Positions 42,734-54,734 of a stretch of DNA of 64,000 bases are shown here, piece by piece. The notes beneath the pieces were generated by a model. It was not told the DNA's origin, made no database searches, and was given only the letters and a program-made list of their open reading frames with translations. Every line of letters begins with the position of its first letter. The stretch's first letter is position 1. A program made the translations under genes and the position numbers. The DNA comes from Tricholoma matsutake (taxonomy: Eukaryota > Basidiomycota > Agaricomycetes > Agaricales > Tricholomataceae), in the NCBI GenBank assembly GCA_026075535.2, contig AP026542.1, forward strand, positions 2,790,001-2,854,000, read 5' to 3'.

Positions 42734-43415
42734 GAAGAACACCTACAGATCCACCCTATGAACAGTGGATCATAGCAGTAGGGTTGGGCATGGCTTCTTC
42801 CTGGTGCAGGGTCTCATAGTTAGTCACAAACTTCACAGGTTCCCCATTGCACAGGCTTCCTGGTGCCTCCTCACCCTTGACCCACCTGTCATTGTTTTAG
42901 CCCTTCTAACCAACTTCACATCCTGTTTGTATGGGGAGGAGGGCTTGGGCATGAGATGGGGCCATCATGAGAGATAACCTGTTGGAAACCTAGAAAGAAG
43001 GAAAATCATCGTAGTTAGTGGAAATGATAAGACAAGAACAAAGAATAAACTTACTTTGCTTTCTTGAAGCTTCCCTGAGCCAGAGAAATGTAGTCAATGA
43101 TTGTCAAATGCATAATTGCCTTGTGACTGGACATCTACATGTATAAGAAAGGTTTGGATAATTGTCTCTTAAAAAGTTCCTACATTACTGCCAATTGTCA
43201 TTTGTGTTGGTAAGAATAAGTGGACCAGTCAAAAAGTTACCTTTTTTGGGGAATCTGAGTTATGACTAGAAACAGCACCTACTTAGTTTATTGTCTAGAA
43301 TAAGTGATAAATTTCTGGTAATAATGTGAAATTCCCAAATCCAGTTTTTCCTGATGAACTATCATTATACATGGTTCTGTTGGGGCAACTAGTAGTTGGC
43401 GACTTTCTGCCCCAC
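42734..43415. other. Unassigned
   Basis: No gene, domain or repeat was recognised. It may hold the decayed 3' part of the MULE. Confidence 0.35.
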
Positions 43416-43784
43416 TCATGGGATTCCAAAACAGGAAGGTTGTTTGCTCACATTTGCTTTGCAATCATACACATCTAGATCTATGTGATATTGGACACAG
43501 GGATCTGATTGAGACTGCACAAGGAATATCTCAGCGACATGTGCGTCCTGTGAGATATGTTGGAGCATTATGGATTTTGTGCATGTCTCAATTTCAATCC
43601 GCTTCTTGACCTTGAGATCTGGTCCTTCAAAGCCATTCTCTTGCTGATGATGTCTCTGAATGAAATATGGGACTGCTTGATCAATTAAAATATGTATGAG
43701 GTGATCAAGGCACCAGTTTCTCTTCCCTTGCATAAAATTTCCCTTAAGGAGATGATGCCAACTGGAGACTCAGATTCAAGAACA
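43416..43784 (-). pseudogene. MULE transposase C-terminal part (SWIM-like region)
   Basis: GKRNWCLDHLIHILIDQAVP and GFEGPDLKVKKRIEIE, then VQSQSDPCVQYHIDLDVYDC, match the segment before and into the SWIM-type zinc finger of mushroom MULE transposases. The further cysteines and histidine of the finger are not intact. It continues 62728-63960 on the same strand; Copia D lies between, with GAACA duplicated. Confidence 0.75.
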
Positions 43785-44179
43785 TGTTGAGAATCACACC
43801 GTGAACACACACAAACACCGTATTACTAAATATGGTTTCCGGCATGCCTTTGATGTGTTGACTATATTTTCCAGCACGCCTTTGATGTGTCATCTATATT
43901 TAGCACATCCCTTTGAGGTGTGCATTCCATAGATACCTTTATACCCTTCCCCTTTATCATACATGACACATATATATATACAGTAGATAGTGTCATTAGC
44001 ACCTCAGTCACTTATATGGAGACTGAGGTGCATATCGATGTTATTACTCAGTTATAGATCATTACTCACTGTACTTGTAGTTCTACTCCTGTTTACACTA
44101 GGTACAGTACACCCGAAATATAGTCACTTATATGGAGACTGAGTTTTACTCCTGTTTACACTAGGATTGACTTTCTACA
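43785..44179 (+). repeat. 5' LTR of Copia D
   Basis: 395 bases, TGTTGAGAATC to TTTCTACA. It contains two internal repeats: GTCACTTATATGGAGACTGAG and CTCCTGTTTACACTAGG each occur twice. Confidence 0.95.
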
Positions 44180-44192
44180 GGTTATGGGCCAC
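44180..44192 (+). other. Primer-binding site of Copia D (half-tRNA type)
   Basis: GGTTATGGGCC follows the LTR directly. Its complement, GGCCCATAACC, has the CAT anticodon and flanks of an initiator tRNA-Met anticodon arm, as in elements primed from a cut tRNA. Confidence 0.6.
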
Positions 44193-44235
44193 TCCTGTCG
44201 CACTTAAACAACGGAAGAACTAGTTGGGTGGCAGT

Positions 44236-47200
44236 ATGGCTGGGAAGACCATTGCAGAGTCAAAGGCTGCACGCAAGGCTGCACTCTTGAATGTGACACC
44301 CAAACCTAATCACTCTAAAGTCCCCATCACTGTCAAGGACATTAATGGCTGAGCATTCATGGTCATGGTCAACTCAGAGAATGCCACCCCTTCTGTTTCC
44401 TCTTGTCAGGAGTTTGTGGGTATTGTGTCCGATCCAGTTCTGGCTGCAGCCATTGAAGAAGTGGAGTATGAGGGTTGGGTTGTTACTGAGGAGGAGACAG
44501 TCACTATTGACTGGAATCATCACATCTCTATGCCTCGTGAGGATGCGTTCACTGTTGAGCCTCTAAGCCAGACATGCCAATTGAATCTTTCCCTCAACGA
44601 TTACCCTTTCATAGTTGACTCAGGGGCAACTGTACATATATTGCCTATCAAGGCAGACTTCCTAACCTTACACCCTATACCATCTCGACCTGTCAAAGGG
44701 GTTGGAGGTTCCTCAATTGTCGCTATTGGTGTTGGTGACATCAAATTGAGAATTGCTTGGGGCGCATCAATTATGTTATGTAATGCACTCTACATTCCAA
44801 ATTCAGCAGTCCAACTTGTCTCTGTGGGTGCACTTGTGGATGATTCGAACGCTGTAGCTCATTTTGATAATTCTGCTTGTTGGATTACTGACAAGTCCAC
44901 TGGTTCACTCATTGCATGCAGCACACATCTCTCCAAGAAACTCTACTTACTCAACCTCCATACTGCTGCTGTTGATCATGCCCTATCTGTCCATCGCTCT
45001 GCTGGCTTGGAAACCTGGCATTGTCGCCTTGGTCATGCAAATTACCAGTCCCTCTGGGACATGGCCAAGAAAGGTACACTCACAGGTGTGCCTCTTACCT
45101 CCACATCTAAACCGCCTAAATGTGACTCATGTGTACTTGGTAAACAGACGAAGATGCCTGTACCCAAGAAACATGAGGAGGGACCTGGTCATAAAGCAAT
45201 GAGGAAGCTGGAAAAGGTGTGGGTAGATTTATCGGGACCACATCCAGTGAAGTCTCATACTGGGAATTCGTACATAATGGATATTGTTGATGACTTTACT
45301 TCATTTCCTTGGTCAATCCCCCTTCACAATAAAGACGACTCTTTTCCTGAACTTAAAGCTTGGGAGCTTGCTCGAGAAAATGAGACTGGACTTAAGGTTG
45401 GGACCTACATTACCGATAATGGAGAACTTAAGTCGCATGAAATGGAAGCATGGCTGAAATCTCGTGGTACAGATCAGCGATTCACTGCCCCCCATACCTT
45501 GGCACACATTGGACATGTTGAGCGCATGCATCGAACATTAATGGCAAAAGCATGTACAATGAGGATTTATTCTGGCCTACCACCTTACCTTTGGGATGAA
45601 TTCTACCTGACAGCGTCTCATTTACATGCAAAAACCACCACTTGGTCACTCCAGGGATGTACACCTTGGGAACTGTGGTTTGGATGTAAACCTGACTACT
45701 CATATCTACAGGAAATTGGGTGTCAGGCCTTTGTTCTTATACCCAAAAAGGACAATCCCAAAATTTTCGAATGCTCCGTCAAATGTGTATTGATAGGATA
45801 CAATCCAAAATCCAAATCATACCGTTGTTATAACCGAACCATGGGGAGAGTCCATAGCTCTTACCATGTCAAGTTCCTTGAAAGCCATGATGGTCATACA
45901 CCACCCGAACCAACTACTCTGGGAGACGATGGGAATCTTAGTGAGACTGAAAATGCAACAACGAGCTTCATTCCTGTACTTCTAGATGACATTGATGATG
46001 AACCCGACAGTGTCGATCATGCGCCACCCATTGAGGACAATCGCCAGATGGCCCGACAAAGGACACCATCCCCTCAATCCCTCCTGTGTCGCTCATTGCA
46101 TGTGCCAATTCCCACAGAGAAACACCCTGATGGTGGACCATCTGTCACTAGAACTGATGCTGCTGTTCATGATTTGCATGACAGTGCTGTTCAGGTTAAG
46201 GAGGCTCGCTGGGAGTGTAGAGCTGCAGTGGTAGCTACCCAAACAACCAATAGTGATTGCCCACCAGATTCCTCAATTGATCATGATCGTGACATTATCG
46301 AGGAACTGCGTCAGTCATTCAACGATCTTGATCTCAGTGATCAAGTGCATCAATTTCAGGCCCTGATCTCGGAGATGACAGATTTTGACCCGGAATCACT
46401 CCAATTCAAGGATGATCCCAAAACTTCGGAGGAAGCTAAGGGTTCCCCTGATGCTGAGAGGTGGAAAGAGGGATACATAGAGGAATTGCAATCATTGAAA
46501 GACATGGGTGTTTACAAGCTCATTCCCCAATGTGATGTCCCCCAGGGGAATCAGATCCGAAAAGGGAAACCAGTTTTCCATATTAAGCAGAATGAGGCTG
46601 GAGCAGCAGTTAGGTGAAAAGTACGTCTTGTCTTCAAAGGTTTTGAACAAATCTATGGCAAAGATTATACTAAAACTACCTCACCGACTGCACGCATGGA
46701 ATCTTGGTGTATACTTCTCCACTTAGCGGCATCTCTTGGTTGGGATGCACAACAAATTGACGTGAAGATGGTATTCCTCTACGGGCTATTACCAGATGAT
46801 GAGATACAATACATGCAACAACCGACTGGATTTGAAGAACCTGGGAAGGAAGACTGGGTATGGCAACTGCAGCCGGGTCTGTACGGCATGAAGCAGAGTG
46901 GGTGTATATGGAACCAGACACTTAATGCTCAAATGATCAACTGGGGATTCACCTGTTTGTCCTGCGAATCTTGCATATACTACCATAAATCAGACTCAGG
47001 GATTATTATTGCAGCTGTCCATGTCGATGATTTCTTGTCAATCACAGACTCCAAAGACGGAAATGAACAGTTCAAGGATCAGATGAGAAAGGTCTGGACT
47101 ATTTCAGAGCTGGGTACAGCGCGCTTTATAGTTGGAATTGCTGTTACCTGGGACCATTCCAATTGGACTGTTGCACTGTCACAGACTGCGTTAGTTGACA

Positions 47201-47557
47201 AAATCATAGAACAATTCAGTCAAAAAGATGCTCACCCAGTATCTGCCCCTCTGGAACCTGGATCCAAATTATGCTGCTCAGGTCGTCAGTCTATGACCCC
47301 CGACGAACAACTTCAGCTCACTAAACTACTGTACTGATCCCTCGTTGGATGCTTGCTTTACCTAGCTATTTCCACATGCCTGGACATTGCCTATGCCATC
47401 CAACAGCTTTCTCAGTACCTCAACTGCTATTCCTTCAAGCATTGGGCAGCGGCTATCAGACTAGTGTGTTATCTCAAAGGTACAAGGGATTTAAAACTCT
47501 ATCTGGGTAGTGACCGTCCTATTTCTCTCCACACATTCAGTGATTCTGACTGGGCCA
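44236..47557 (+). pseudogene. Copia D polyprotein, first part
   Basis: One frame from ATG 44236 with TGA at 44350-44352, 46615-46617 and 47335-47337. The protease is at FIVDSGATVHILPIKADF. The integrase begins with the zinc part (WHCRLGHANYQSLWD, CDSCVLGKQ); the core has VWVDLSGPH, YITDNGELKS and GHVERMHRTLMAKA. The reverse transcriptase has KVRLVFKGFEQIYGKDY, IDVKMVFLYGLLPDD and AAVHVDDFLSITD (catalytic V-D-D). The RNase H starts at LHTFSDSDWA, where element G cuts it. A capsid and zinc knuckle before the protease are missing, so this copy may depend on another Gag. Confidence 0.9.
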
Positions 47558-47826
47558 TGTAAGGGCAAGACCCTGTAGCAACAAGAGGAGACTCAATCAG
47601 AGAGAGAAGGGGAACTAAAGCATGGCCAGTGTATTGCTATAAGCAGAGGAAATCCTAATAATAATGAACTAAAGAAGGGTCACTACTCCAACTGTCCGAG
47701 ATAAGGCTGTAGCCAAATGATAACAAAGCTAGAGTAATGTAATGGAAAGGAATATAGGAATGAGTCCATGACTGATATAAACATAGGAAGGGGCTGGGTA
47801 CCCTACCCAGGGGTTGTCCCCTTACA
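47558..47826 (-). repeat. 3' LTR of element G
   Basis: 269 bases with inverted ends TGTAAGGG and CCCTTACA. The purine tract is the complement of 47827-47834. Confidence 0.9.
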
Positions 47827-48390
47827 TCACCCCCGTGTCAAGGTGTGACGTCCTCGACACACAAGGCCAGACCATAAATGAATAAAATCCCTCCACAACA
47901 ATGCAAAAAAGGCCAGTACCATGTGCCAAGTTGACCACTCCACCCAATTCTGACCAATAGCCATGCAAATCAATCTTCTGCCTGTCTTCCAGTCTGTGCA
48001 CTGGTATACCACCCACTCCAATGATGAAAACCGACGCAGTTCCCAAATATCAACAACACCATACTCTTGAATGGCGACGCGCATGCCGCTATGCAAAAGA
48101 GGTGTTGGATGAGTTGTGACATGCCAACTATTGTGGGGAATGTGAGGATGAGGGAGACCAAATCTGAACCATTGAGCAATGATGTAGGTGGGACAGTGTG
48201 CTGCTGGTGGATATGGTTTGGGGCAAGGGCAAATATGGCTGATATCAAAGGATGTCACTGTGAATAGATCAGGAATGGGAACGATGGGTATGGTAGATGA
48301 TGCCAGCGATGGCTTCATGATGATGGATGGTGGATATGAGATCAAGGATCTTGAATTGAATTGAAGTGATGATATATCGATGTTGGCCAT
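47827..48390 (-). CDS. Element G ORF2, 187 residues, unknown
   Basis: An open frame from ATG 48390 (MANIDISSLQFNS) to a TGA that overlaps the purine tract at the LTR edge. It is rich in Pro, His, Trp and aromatic residues (AAHCPTYIIAQWFRFGLP, RLICMAIGQNWVEWSTWHM). It has no resemblance to Gag or Pol that I can name. The frame continues open upstream (to 48549) but that part looks like leader. It might be a coding gene captured by the element or a family-specific protein. Confidence 0.4.
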   Translation of the reverse strand: MANIDISSLQFNSRSLISYPPSIIMKPSLASSTIPIVPIPDLFTVTSFDISHICPCPKPYPPAAHCPTYIIAQWFRFGLPHPHIPHNSWHVTTHPTPLLHSGMRVAIQEYGVVDIWELRRFSSLEWVVYQCTDWKTGRRLICMAIGQNWVEWSTWHMVLAFFALLWRDFIHLWSGLVCRGRHTLTRG

Positions 48391-48570
48391 TGTAGTGATG
48401 ACAAGTAATAGAGGATGAAGTAAAGAAGAATGAAGATGTGTAAAAACAAAAGAATGTATGTTTGAATGAGCAAATTTGGGTATTGGTGTGTTTGAGTTAA
48501 AGTAAGAAGTAAAAGAATGAAGAAAGAGAAGAAAAAAAAGAAAGATCACATTATAAATCGGAGTTGGAAA

Positions 48571-48919
48571 TTAAAATATAATAAAAAATGCAAAGTAAAA
48601 CATATTAAGTAATTGTACCAGAGGGGGTTCAGGATCTGGGCAGTTTCCAAGTGGCTTCAAAGGTACCAGCTGTAAAACAACTGGCCAGTGGTGACTGCCC
48701 CTGTGGTGTAGGAGCAATAGAGAAAATAATACCACCCCAGTGATAGAAAGTGAAAGCGGATGGGGTGGGTAGGCCTTTTTGGGGGTCACAGGATCGATAG
48801 CATGGACAACAGGTCCCAGGTCTGGCTTTGGTTTGAGAGGGGTAGGAGGAGTTGTTTCAGTGATTGGAGGCAAGGATTGTGTAGGTTTTGAAAGACCTGG
48901 AGGAACAGCAGGGGAGAGG
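48571..48919 (-). CDS. Element G ORF1, second part
   Basis: It continues 55140-55769 in the same frame once Gypsy F and one GGGAG are removed. Pro/Thr-rich (PPITETTPPTPLKPKPDL), then a hydrophobic end. The junction codons stay in register, which supports a real reading frame before F inserted. Confidence 0.5.
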
Positions 48920-48924
48920 GGGAG

Positions 48925-49325
48925 TGTTAGAAAACCACCCCATTACCTAATAAAATTTCATTTTTATTTTATTATGTCAAATTACGCTACATGACACCAA
49001 ATTACGCTACACTTTGATGCGTGAGAATTTTATTTCACACACATCAATATGTAGGCGCATGTACGAATGCATCAGTAACAACAATGTACAATATATGTAA
49101 CATAGTATATAAACCCTAAATACATGCCTAGGGGACCCCAGTTGTGTTCTCCTAGGTATTCCACCTATGCTTTCGGTGTGAAAGGCCTTTGTCAACAAAC
49201 TCACCTATTAATAACCCCTTGCATCAAAACCATCAATTCCCTCATCACAAGCGCAGATCCCGCCCCCTTCTTGTAGAGAGAACCCGCACGGTCTTAGCTA
49301 GCAGATAGTGGGTGTCACCCTAACA
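48925..49325 (+). repeat. 5' LTR of Gypsy F
   Basis: 401 bases, TGTTAGAAAACC to CCCTAACA, with a TATATAAACCC box near 49106. Confidence 0.95.
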
Positions 49326-49589
49326 GAAGAACACAACTTCCCATATCAGTGTGCCTTCTCTTACTTGCGCATACGTCATTGTTTCACCGTGCCACATCCG
49401 ATTACTCATCCTTTCGGCACGAGCTGGAAGTACTTGTACATATGTAATCTACCTTTTCTTTCATAAGCCGATGCCAGGCCTTGCCTTACATTGTGACCGC
49501 CAGTGATCGAGAGGCAGTGCTCATCATTAGGACAGCTGCAACCAGACAACTGATTGGATCTGGTTTAGTTATGGTCTACATTACTCTAT

Positions 49590-49820
49590 TTGGATGACTA
49601 TTTTAGTTACAAGCCGAATTCAGTGATATCTCTGAGATCAGGCACTGTTGGAAGGGTTATTGATCCGAAGTGTCAAAATAGGTGCCCAATGAACGACGAA
49701 CCATTGATGAACCTCGATGAACCTTATCACGTGACCCGTAAACGTTTGGAGAGGTTTCAAAGAAAAACTTTTGAATTTGTTGAAGAAGTGATTCATCACA
49801 GATTCTACAATTATGTCTGA
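49590..49820 (+). CDS. Small ORF ahead of Gypsy F Gag
   Basis: 76 residues (MDDYFSYKPNSV to EVIHHRFYNYV), overlapping the Gag start by 8 bases. No domain is recognised. It may be a chance frame or a short leader peptide. Confidence 0.25.
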   Translation: MDDYFSYKPNSVISLRSGTVGRVIDPKCQNRCPMNDEPLMNLDEPYHVTRKRLERFQRKTFEFVEEVIHHRFYNYV

Positions 49821-50910
49821 ACCTTCAACTTCTAATCCTGGTCCTAATCCTGTTCCCATACCAGCACTAGAGGCAAAAATTGATGCACTCACAGCACAAA
49901 TGTCGCAATTAGTGTCAGTATTGGCAGCATCACAGCCCAGACAAGCGGAAGTACAGCCAGAGACGATAGGAGAAAGAGATGATGAGATGGAGGAGATGGT
50001 GGAGTGGATATCGCAGGAGGATGAGACAGTGGAGAAATCTGGAAATGGAAAAGTGCGCTTACCTAAGTACACGCCCCCACAAATCTTTGATGGTACCATG
50101 GAGAATACAAAATCCTTCATCAGCTCTATAGTATTGTACATCCATGGGAGGAAGCCAGAGTTTCATACAGCCGAGTCTAGGATTATGTTTGCTCTCTCAT
50201 ACATTCAGGGGGGGAAAGCACAGTTCTGGAGAAACGAGGCTATTAATCAAATTGCCGTGGGAAATAAACCTTTTGCAACCTTCAAGGAATTTCTGGAGAG
50301 ATTAGAGGCACAGTTTGGAGACCCTAATCCAAAGGCGACAGCCAATGCTAAATTAAAAACCATGCGCCAAGGTTCCCTAATGGTGGATGAATTTATTTTG
50401 CAGTTCAAAGCAGAAGCTTTGCAAACGGACATGGGAGAAGCCGCATTGGTAGAGTTTTTGAAAGCAGGATTAAATCCCTCTTTATTCAAGTCTATCTACT
50501 GACTACCTTCTATGCCAGAGAAGTTGGACGAGTGGTATAATTGGGCAATGCGCCTTGACCAGCAATATCGGCAGGAACAGGCAGAGTCAAAGTTGATGTA
50601 CGGAAGTAGTAAATTTGGAAAGTCATCTGGAGGAAAGTCCGAGAAAGGAAAGGCACCTCAGGCGCAAGCTCCGAGGGCACAGCCACTGGCCATGGCAGTG
50701 ACACCTATAGTTACGGAGTCAGCAGCACCAGCAGAGGCAATGGAGGTTGATCAAGTAGGGAGACGAGCCCCACTTAAATGTTTTAACTGTGGGCAGTTAG
50801 GACACATTTCTAGGAATTGTAGGCAGAAGAGAAAGATAAGGGAAGCTACAATCGAGGAAGTAAAGCTGGAGGAAGGCAGGCAGAAGAATTTTGTGGAAGA
50901 GTCCCAGTGA
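49813..50910 (+). pseudogene. Gypsy F Gag
   Basis: From MSEPSTSNPGPN, with a heptad-like start (LEAKIDALTAQMSQLVSVLA), to the capsid region (PPQIFDGTMENTKSFISSI, YIQGGKAQFWRNEA, FKEFLERLEAQFGDPNPKA). TGA at 50500-50502 comes before LPSMPEKLDEWYNWAMRLDQ. A CCHC knuckle, CFNCGQLGHISRNC, lies at about 50780-50821. The order is normal for the family. One stop breaks it. Confidence 0.9.
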
Positions 50911-51926
50911 AGGTTTCCCCATTGGTGACCCAGAATCATTACAATGTATTAGTATCCGAGGAAACCCAGAGTAAATCAGAAAACGAAATCGAGGAGGAGT
51001 ATAACCGTTCTGAATCACGTGATGAAAAGGAGTACAACTGTTGTCAATCACGTGACAATTTTCATGCATCATTTCCAAAAACCCCTAAATTCTTTATTTG
51101 CTCTGCGCGAGTAGAACCCAAAATCACCTTGACTGTGGGATTGAAGACAGTGGACACGCATGCAGCTATTGATGTGGAAGCATTGCTTGATAGTGGTGCT
51201 ACAGGATTATTTATTAATCAATCCTTAACTACTGGAAACGGTATTAACACATGCAAGCTGGTGCAACCTATAATGGTGTACAATATTGACAGAACAGTCA
51301 ATCGTGGAGGAACTATCAAGGAGGAGGTGACTATGATACTAAAGTATCAGGAGCATCAGGAGCGAGCCGTATTTGAAGTGTGCGATCTTGGGAAAACCAA
51401 TCTAATAATAGGATGTCCGTGGTTATGGAAGCGTAATCCCGAAATTGATTGGAAAACTGGGAAAGTACAAATGACTCATTGTCCTAAGGAATGTAATGTG
51501 TATGGGAGGAAGATGAAGAAGGAAAAAAGGAAAAAGAAAGAGAAAGAACGTCCAAGAAAGTATTCTGTTACGATGGAGGAAGTGGAGGATGAGGAAATGC
51601 CAAATGGGGAAGTTCCGATCATGATCGAGAAAGAAGAGCAGAAGCAAACCTTTAGAACAATTCGTGGAGGACAGTCATGGGACAAGAATATCGTGAAGGT
51701 GGAGAAGCCAGTGGAGGAGTGGGTGCCAAAAGTGTATCATGAACATCTGTCAGTGTTCCAGAAGAAGGAGTCTGAGCGAATGCCAGTGCGGAAGCCATGG
51801 GATCATGCAATTGAGATGAAGCCAGGGTTTGTGCCAAAGAAGTCAAAGGTATATCTGTTATCTCCAATGGAACAAGAAGAAGTGGATGCATTCCTGAAGG
51901 AGCAATTGCGCAAAGGATACATATGA
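50907..51926 (+). pseudogene. Gypsy F protease and start of pol
   Basis: The frame overlaps the Gag end by four bases. The protease shows EALLDSGATGLFINQ and LIIGCPWLWKRNPEIDWKTG. It is followed by a Lys/Glu spacer and the conserved lead-in VPKVYHEHLSVFQKKESERM and PWDHAIEMKPGFVPKKSKVY. It ends RKGYI, then TGA (51924-51926), where G-Y-I-R-P-S is standard. Confidence 0.9.
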
Positions 51927-52729
51927 CCTTCGAAATCACCACAGACGTTACCAATATTCTTCGTGCCAAAGAAAGACCAAAGGAAGAGGATGTGTACAGA
52001 TTATAGGTATTTGAATGAGTGGACAGTGAAGAATGCATACCCCCTGCCATTGATCTCAGAAATAATTGACAAGGTGGGAAAAGCCAAGGTCTTTACAAAA
52101 TTGGATTTACGATGGGGATACAACAATGTACAAATAAAGAAAGGAGATGAGTGGAAGGCAGCATGTGCCACGCATCGAGGATCCTTTGAGCCGCTTGTCA
52201 TTTTTTTGGGATGACTAATAGTCCCCCGACCTTTCAAAATATGATGAACGACATTTTCAAGGATGTAATAGACAAAGGCATGGTAATAATATTTATTGAT
52301 GACATTCTGATATTCACGGAGGATGAAGAAAATCATGAGGCGATAGTGCAGGAGGTGTTACAGAGGTTGGCAGAGAATGATCTATTTTTGAAACCAGAGA
52401 AGTGTGTGTTTGGGGCAAGCGAGATTGAGTTCCTAGGATTATTGATCGGCCCTGATGGGATCAAAATGGATCCGATCAAGGTACAGGCGATCACAGATTG
52501 GCCTGCACCCACCCATGTCAAGGAGGTTCAAGCCTTCTTGGGACTCACAAATTATTATCGTCGCTTTGTGCACAATTTTTCTAAAATTGCCGCACCCTTA
52601 CATAACCTTATGCGAAAGGGAGTAGTATGGAGGTGGGGAGAGCAGCAGCAGACAGTGTTTGAGGAGTTGAAGAGGAAATTTGTGGAGGGACCAATATTAG
52701 CCCCAGTAGATTTCACACGCCCTTTGTGA
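51927..52729 (+). pseudogene. Gypsy F reverse transcriptase
   Basis: [20 protein letters not shown] and [16 protein letters not shown] are in one frame to 52214. A T-run at about 52199-52207 has lost a base, and the second frame from 52211 carries TNSPPTFQNMMNDIF and MVIIFIDDILIFTED (catalytic F-I-D-D). The thumb and connection follow (FLGLTNYYRRFVHNFSKIA). TGA at 52727-52729 lies at an arginine-like site. Confidence 0.9.
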
Positions 52730-54178
52730 GTGGAATCCGATGCATCCGATTTTGCTACTGGAGTGGTATTATCAATGCTGTGCAAAGATGACAAATGGCA
52801 TCCTTGTGCATACTTGTCAAAAGGGTTGAATGATGTGGAAAGGAATTATGATGTGCATGACAAAGAGATGTTGAGGATAATATGAGCATTGGAGGCGTGG
52901 AGGCATTATTTGGAGGGATGTACACATGAGATTGAGATCTGGACAGATCATCAAAATCTGCAATACTTCATGTCCACTAAAAAGCTTAATCACCGGCAAG
53001 CACGTTGGGCACTATTCCTATTGTGTTTCAACTTTCACTTGGTCCACAAAGCGGGAAGCTTAATGAGGAAAGCAGATGCATTATCCAGACGTATTGATCA
53101 TAAAAGGGGGGTGGAGGAGGACAATAAAAATGTTACCTTACTCAAACCCGAATACTTTCGCATTTGCACTATGCGTCAAGGGCATCTATTAATAGATAGC
53201 TTGGAAATGGAAATGGACAATGAAGTAGTGGAAGCCATGAAAGCTCTGAAGGGAGAGAAGAAAGGTAATATCAAAGGAGATGAATGGGCTGAGGAACAAG
53301 GGTTGGTGTTGTTTTGAGGAAAAGTGTATGTACCGAAGGATCAGGATTTGCGAAGAGAGATCGTCCGGTTACATCACAATACGCCGATTGCTGGACACCC
53401 AGGAAGATGGAAGACGTTGGAATCAGTAATGAGAAATTATTGGTGGCCCAGAATTTTGAAGTATGTGTTGGGGTATGTGGATGGATGTGATACGTGCATG
53501 AGGGGGAAGAAATTTCCAGAGAAACCTGCAGGAAAATTAATGCTGAACCCTATACCTAAAGCACCGTGGCGAGATATATCTGTGGATTTTATTACCGGAT
53601 TACCCGAGGCTCAAGGGTACGATGCAATATTCGTAGTATGCAACTGCTTTACAAAGGAGGTCCATATTATTCATACTACTACAGAAACCTCATCATTGGG
53701 CTTGGCGCACCTCTATCTAAATCAGGTATGGCGGTTACATGGGTTACCTGATACCGTTATCTCTGATTGCGGACCACAATTTGCTTCTGCGTTTATGCGA
53801 GAACTAAACAACATATTGGGAATTCAAACTAAATTATCTACGGCATATCACCTGCAGACTGATGGGCAGACAGAGAGAATGAATCAGGAGTTGGAGCAGT
53901 ACCTACGTATGTTTGTCAACTACCGACAAACCAACTGGCCCGAATGGTTGGCAATTGCCGAATTTTCCCACAATAACAAATTCCATTCGGCTACTCATAT
54001 GTCACCCTTTTTTGCGAATTATGGATATCATCCTCACATGGGAGTAGAACCCAAAAGGGAAGTCAAAGTACAGTCGGTAGAAGACTTTGTATCTAAGATG
54101 CAAAAGGTACAAGAGGAAGCAGAGGCAGCATTCAAGAAAGCACATGATGACATGATGCGACACACGGATCGTACTTGA
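52730..54178 (+). pseudogene. Gypsy F RNase H and integrase
   Basis: RNase H: VESDASDFATGVVLSM, then TGA at 52883-52885 in [19 protein letters not shown], then [12 protein letters not shown] and [12 protein letters not shown] at 53315-53317 lies in LVLF-stop-GKVYVPKD. Integrase: zinc finger HHNTPIAGHPGRWKTLESV and CDTCMRGK; core acids at VDFITGLPE, VISDCGPQFAS (N or R replaced by C) and DGQTERMNQELEQ. It ends HTDRT, TGA (54176-54178). The stops rather than catalytic changes inactivate it. Confidence 0.9.
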
Positions 54179-54723
54179 GCACGCGCTCCAGAGTACAAAG
54201 TTGGTGACTTGGTATGGCTAAGTACCAAGGACCTGAATATTCCACGACCTTCGAGGAAACTTACAGAAAAACAAGTTGGCCCATATGCGATCTCTAAAAT
54301 AATCTCACCTAATGCAGTAGTGCTAAAATTACCCCGATCATTCAAGATTGATCCTGAGATTAATGTATCCTGCCTACGCCCTTACCACCCACTATTCCTG
54401 GCCAACAAACTACTCCGCAACCTCCGATAATAGTAGAAGGTGCTCCAGAATACATAGTTGAAGAAATTCTAGACTCACATCTTCAACAGAACAAATTGGA
54501 GTTCTTAATAAAGTGGAAAAACTATACCAACAAAAATAATTCATGGGAACCCGAAGAGAATTGTAAGCGAGCGCATAACGCAATCGCCCAATTCTTTAAA
54601 TGTAATCTGAATGCTCCGTGTCGCATTGTGAGAATGGTGTATGAGGGGATGAAATTCGGGCCTTACCAAAATTTCACAGAGGGAACAAATGTAATATTTT
54701 CTCGCCTGGAAGTCGAGGCATAA
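54179..54723 (+). pseudogene. Gypsy F integrase tail and chromodomain
   Basis: EYKVGDLVWLSTKDLNIPRP and KQVGPYAISKIISPNAVVLK are the GPY/F tail (to 54430). After a frame change, EYIVEEILDSHLQQNKLEFL and IKWKNY, SWEPEEN give a chromodomain whose three aromatic positions are kept. The frame ends TAA at 54723, just before the purine tract. Confidence 0.85.
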
Positions 54724-54734
54724 AAGGGGGGTAA

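Noticed and set aside
42339..42743. Solo LTR of Gypsy F with target duplication
   Set aside because: CTGCC on the left does not match GAAGA on the right, and GAAGAACAC belongs to the element interior, so only an LTR relic is claimed.
47827..48549. 240-codon version of element G ORF2
   Set aside because: The first 53 codons look like leader composition and the first ATG with protein-like downstream sequence is at 48390.
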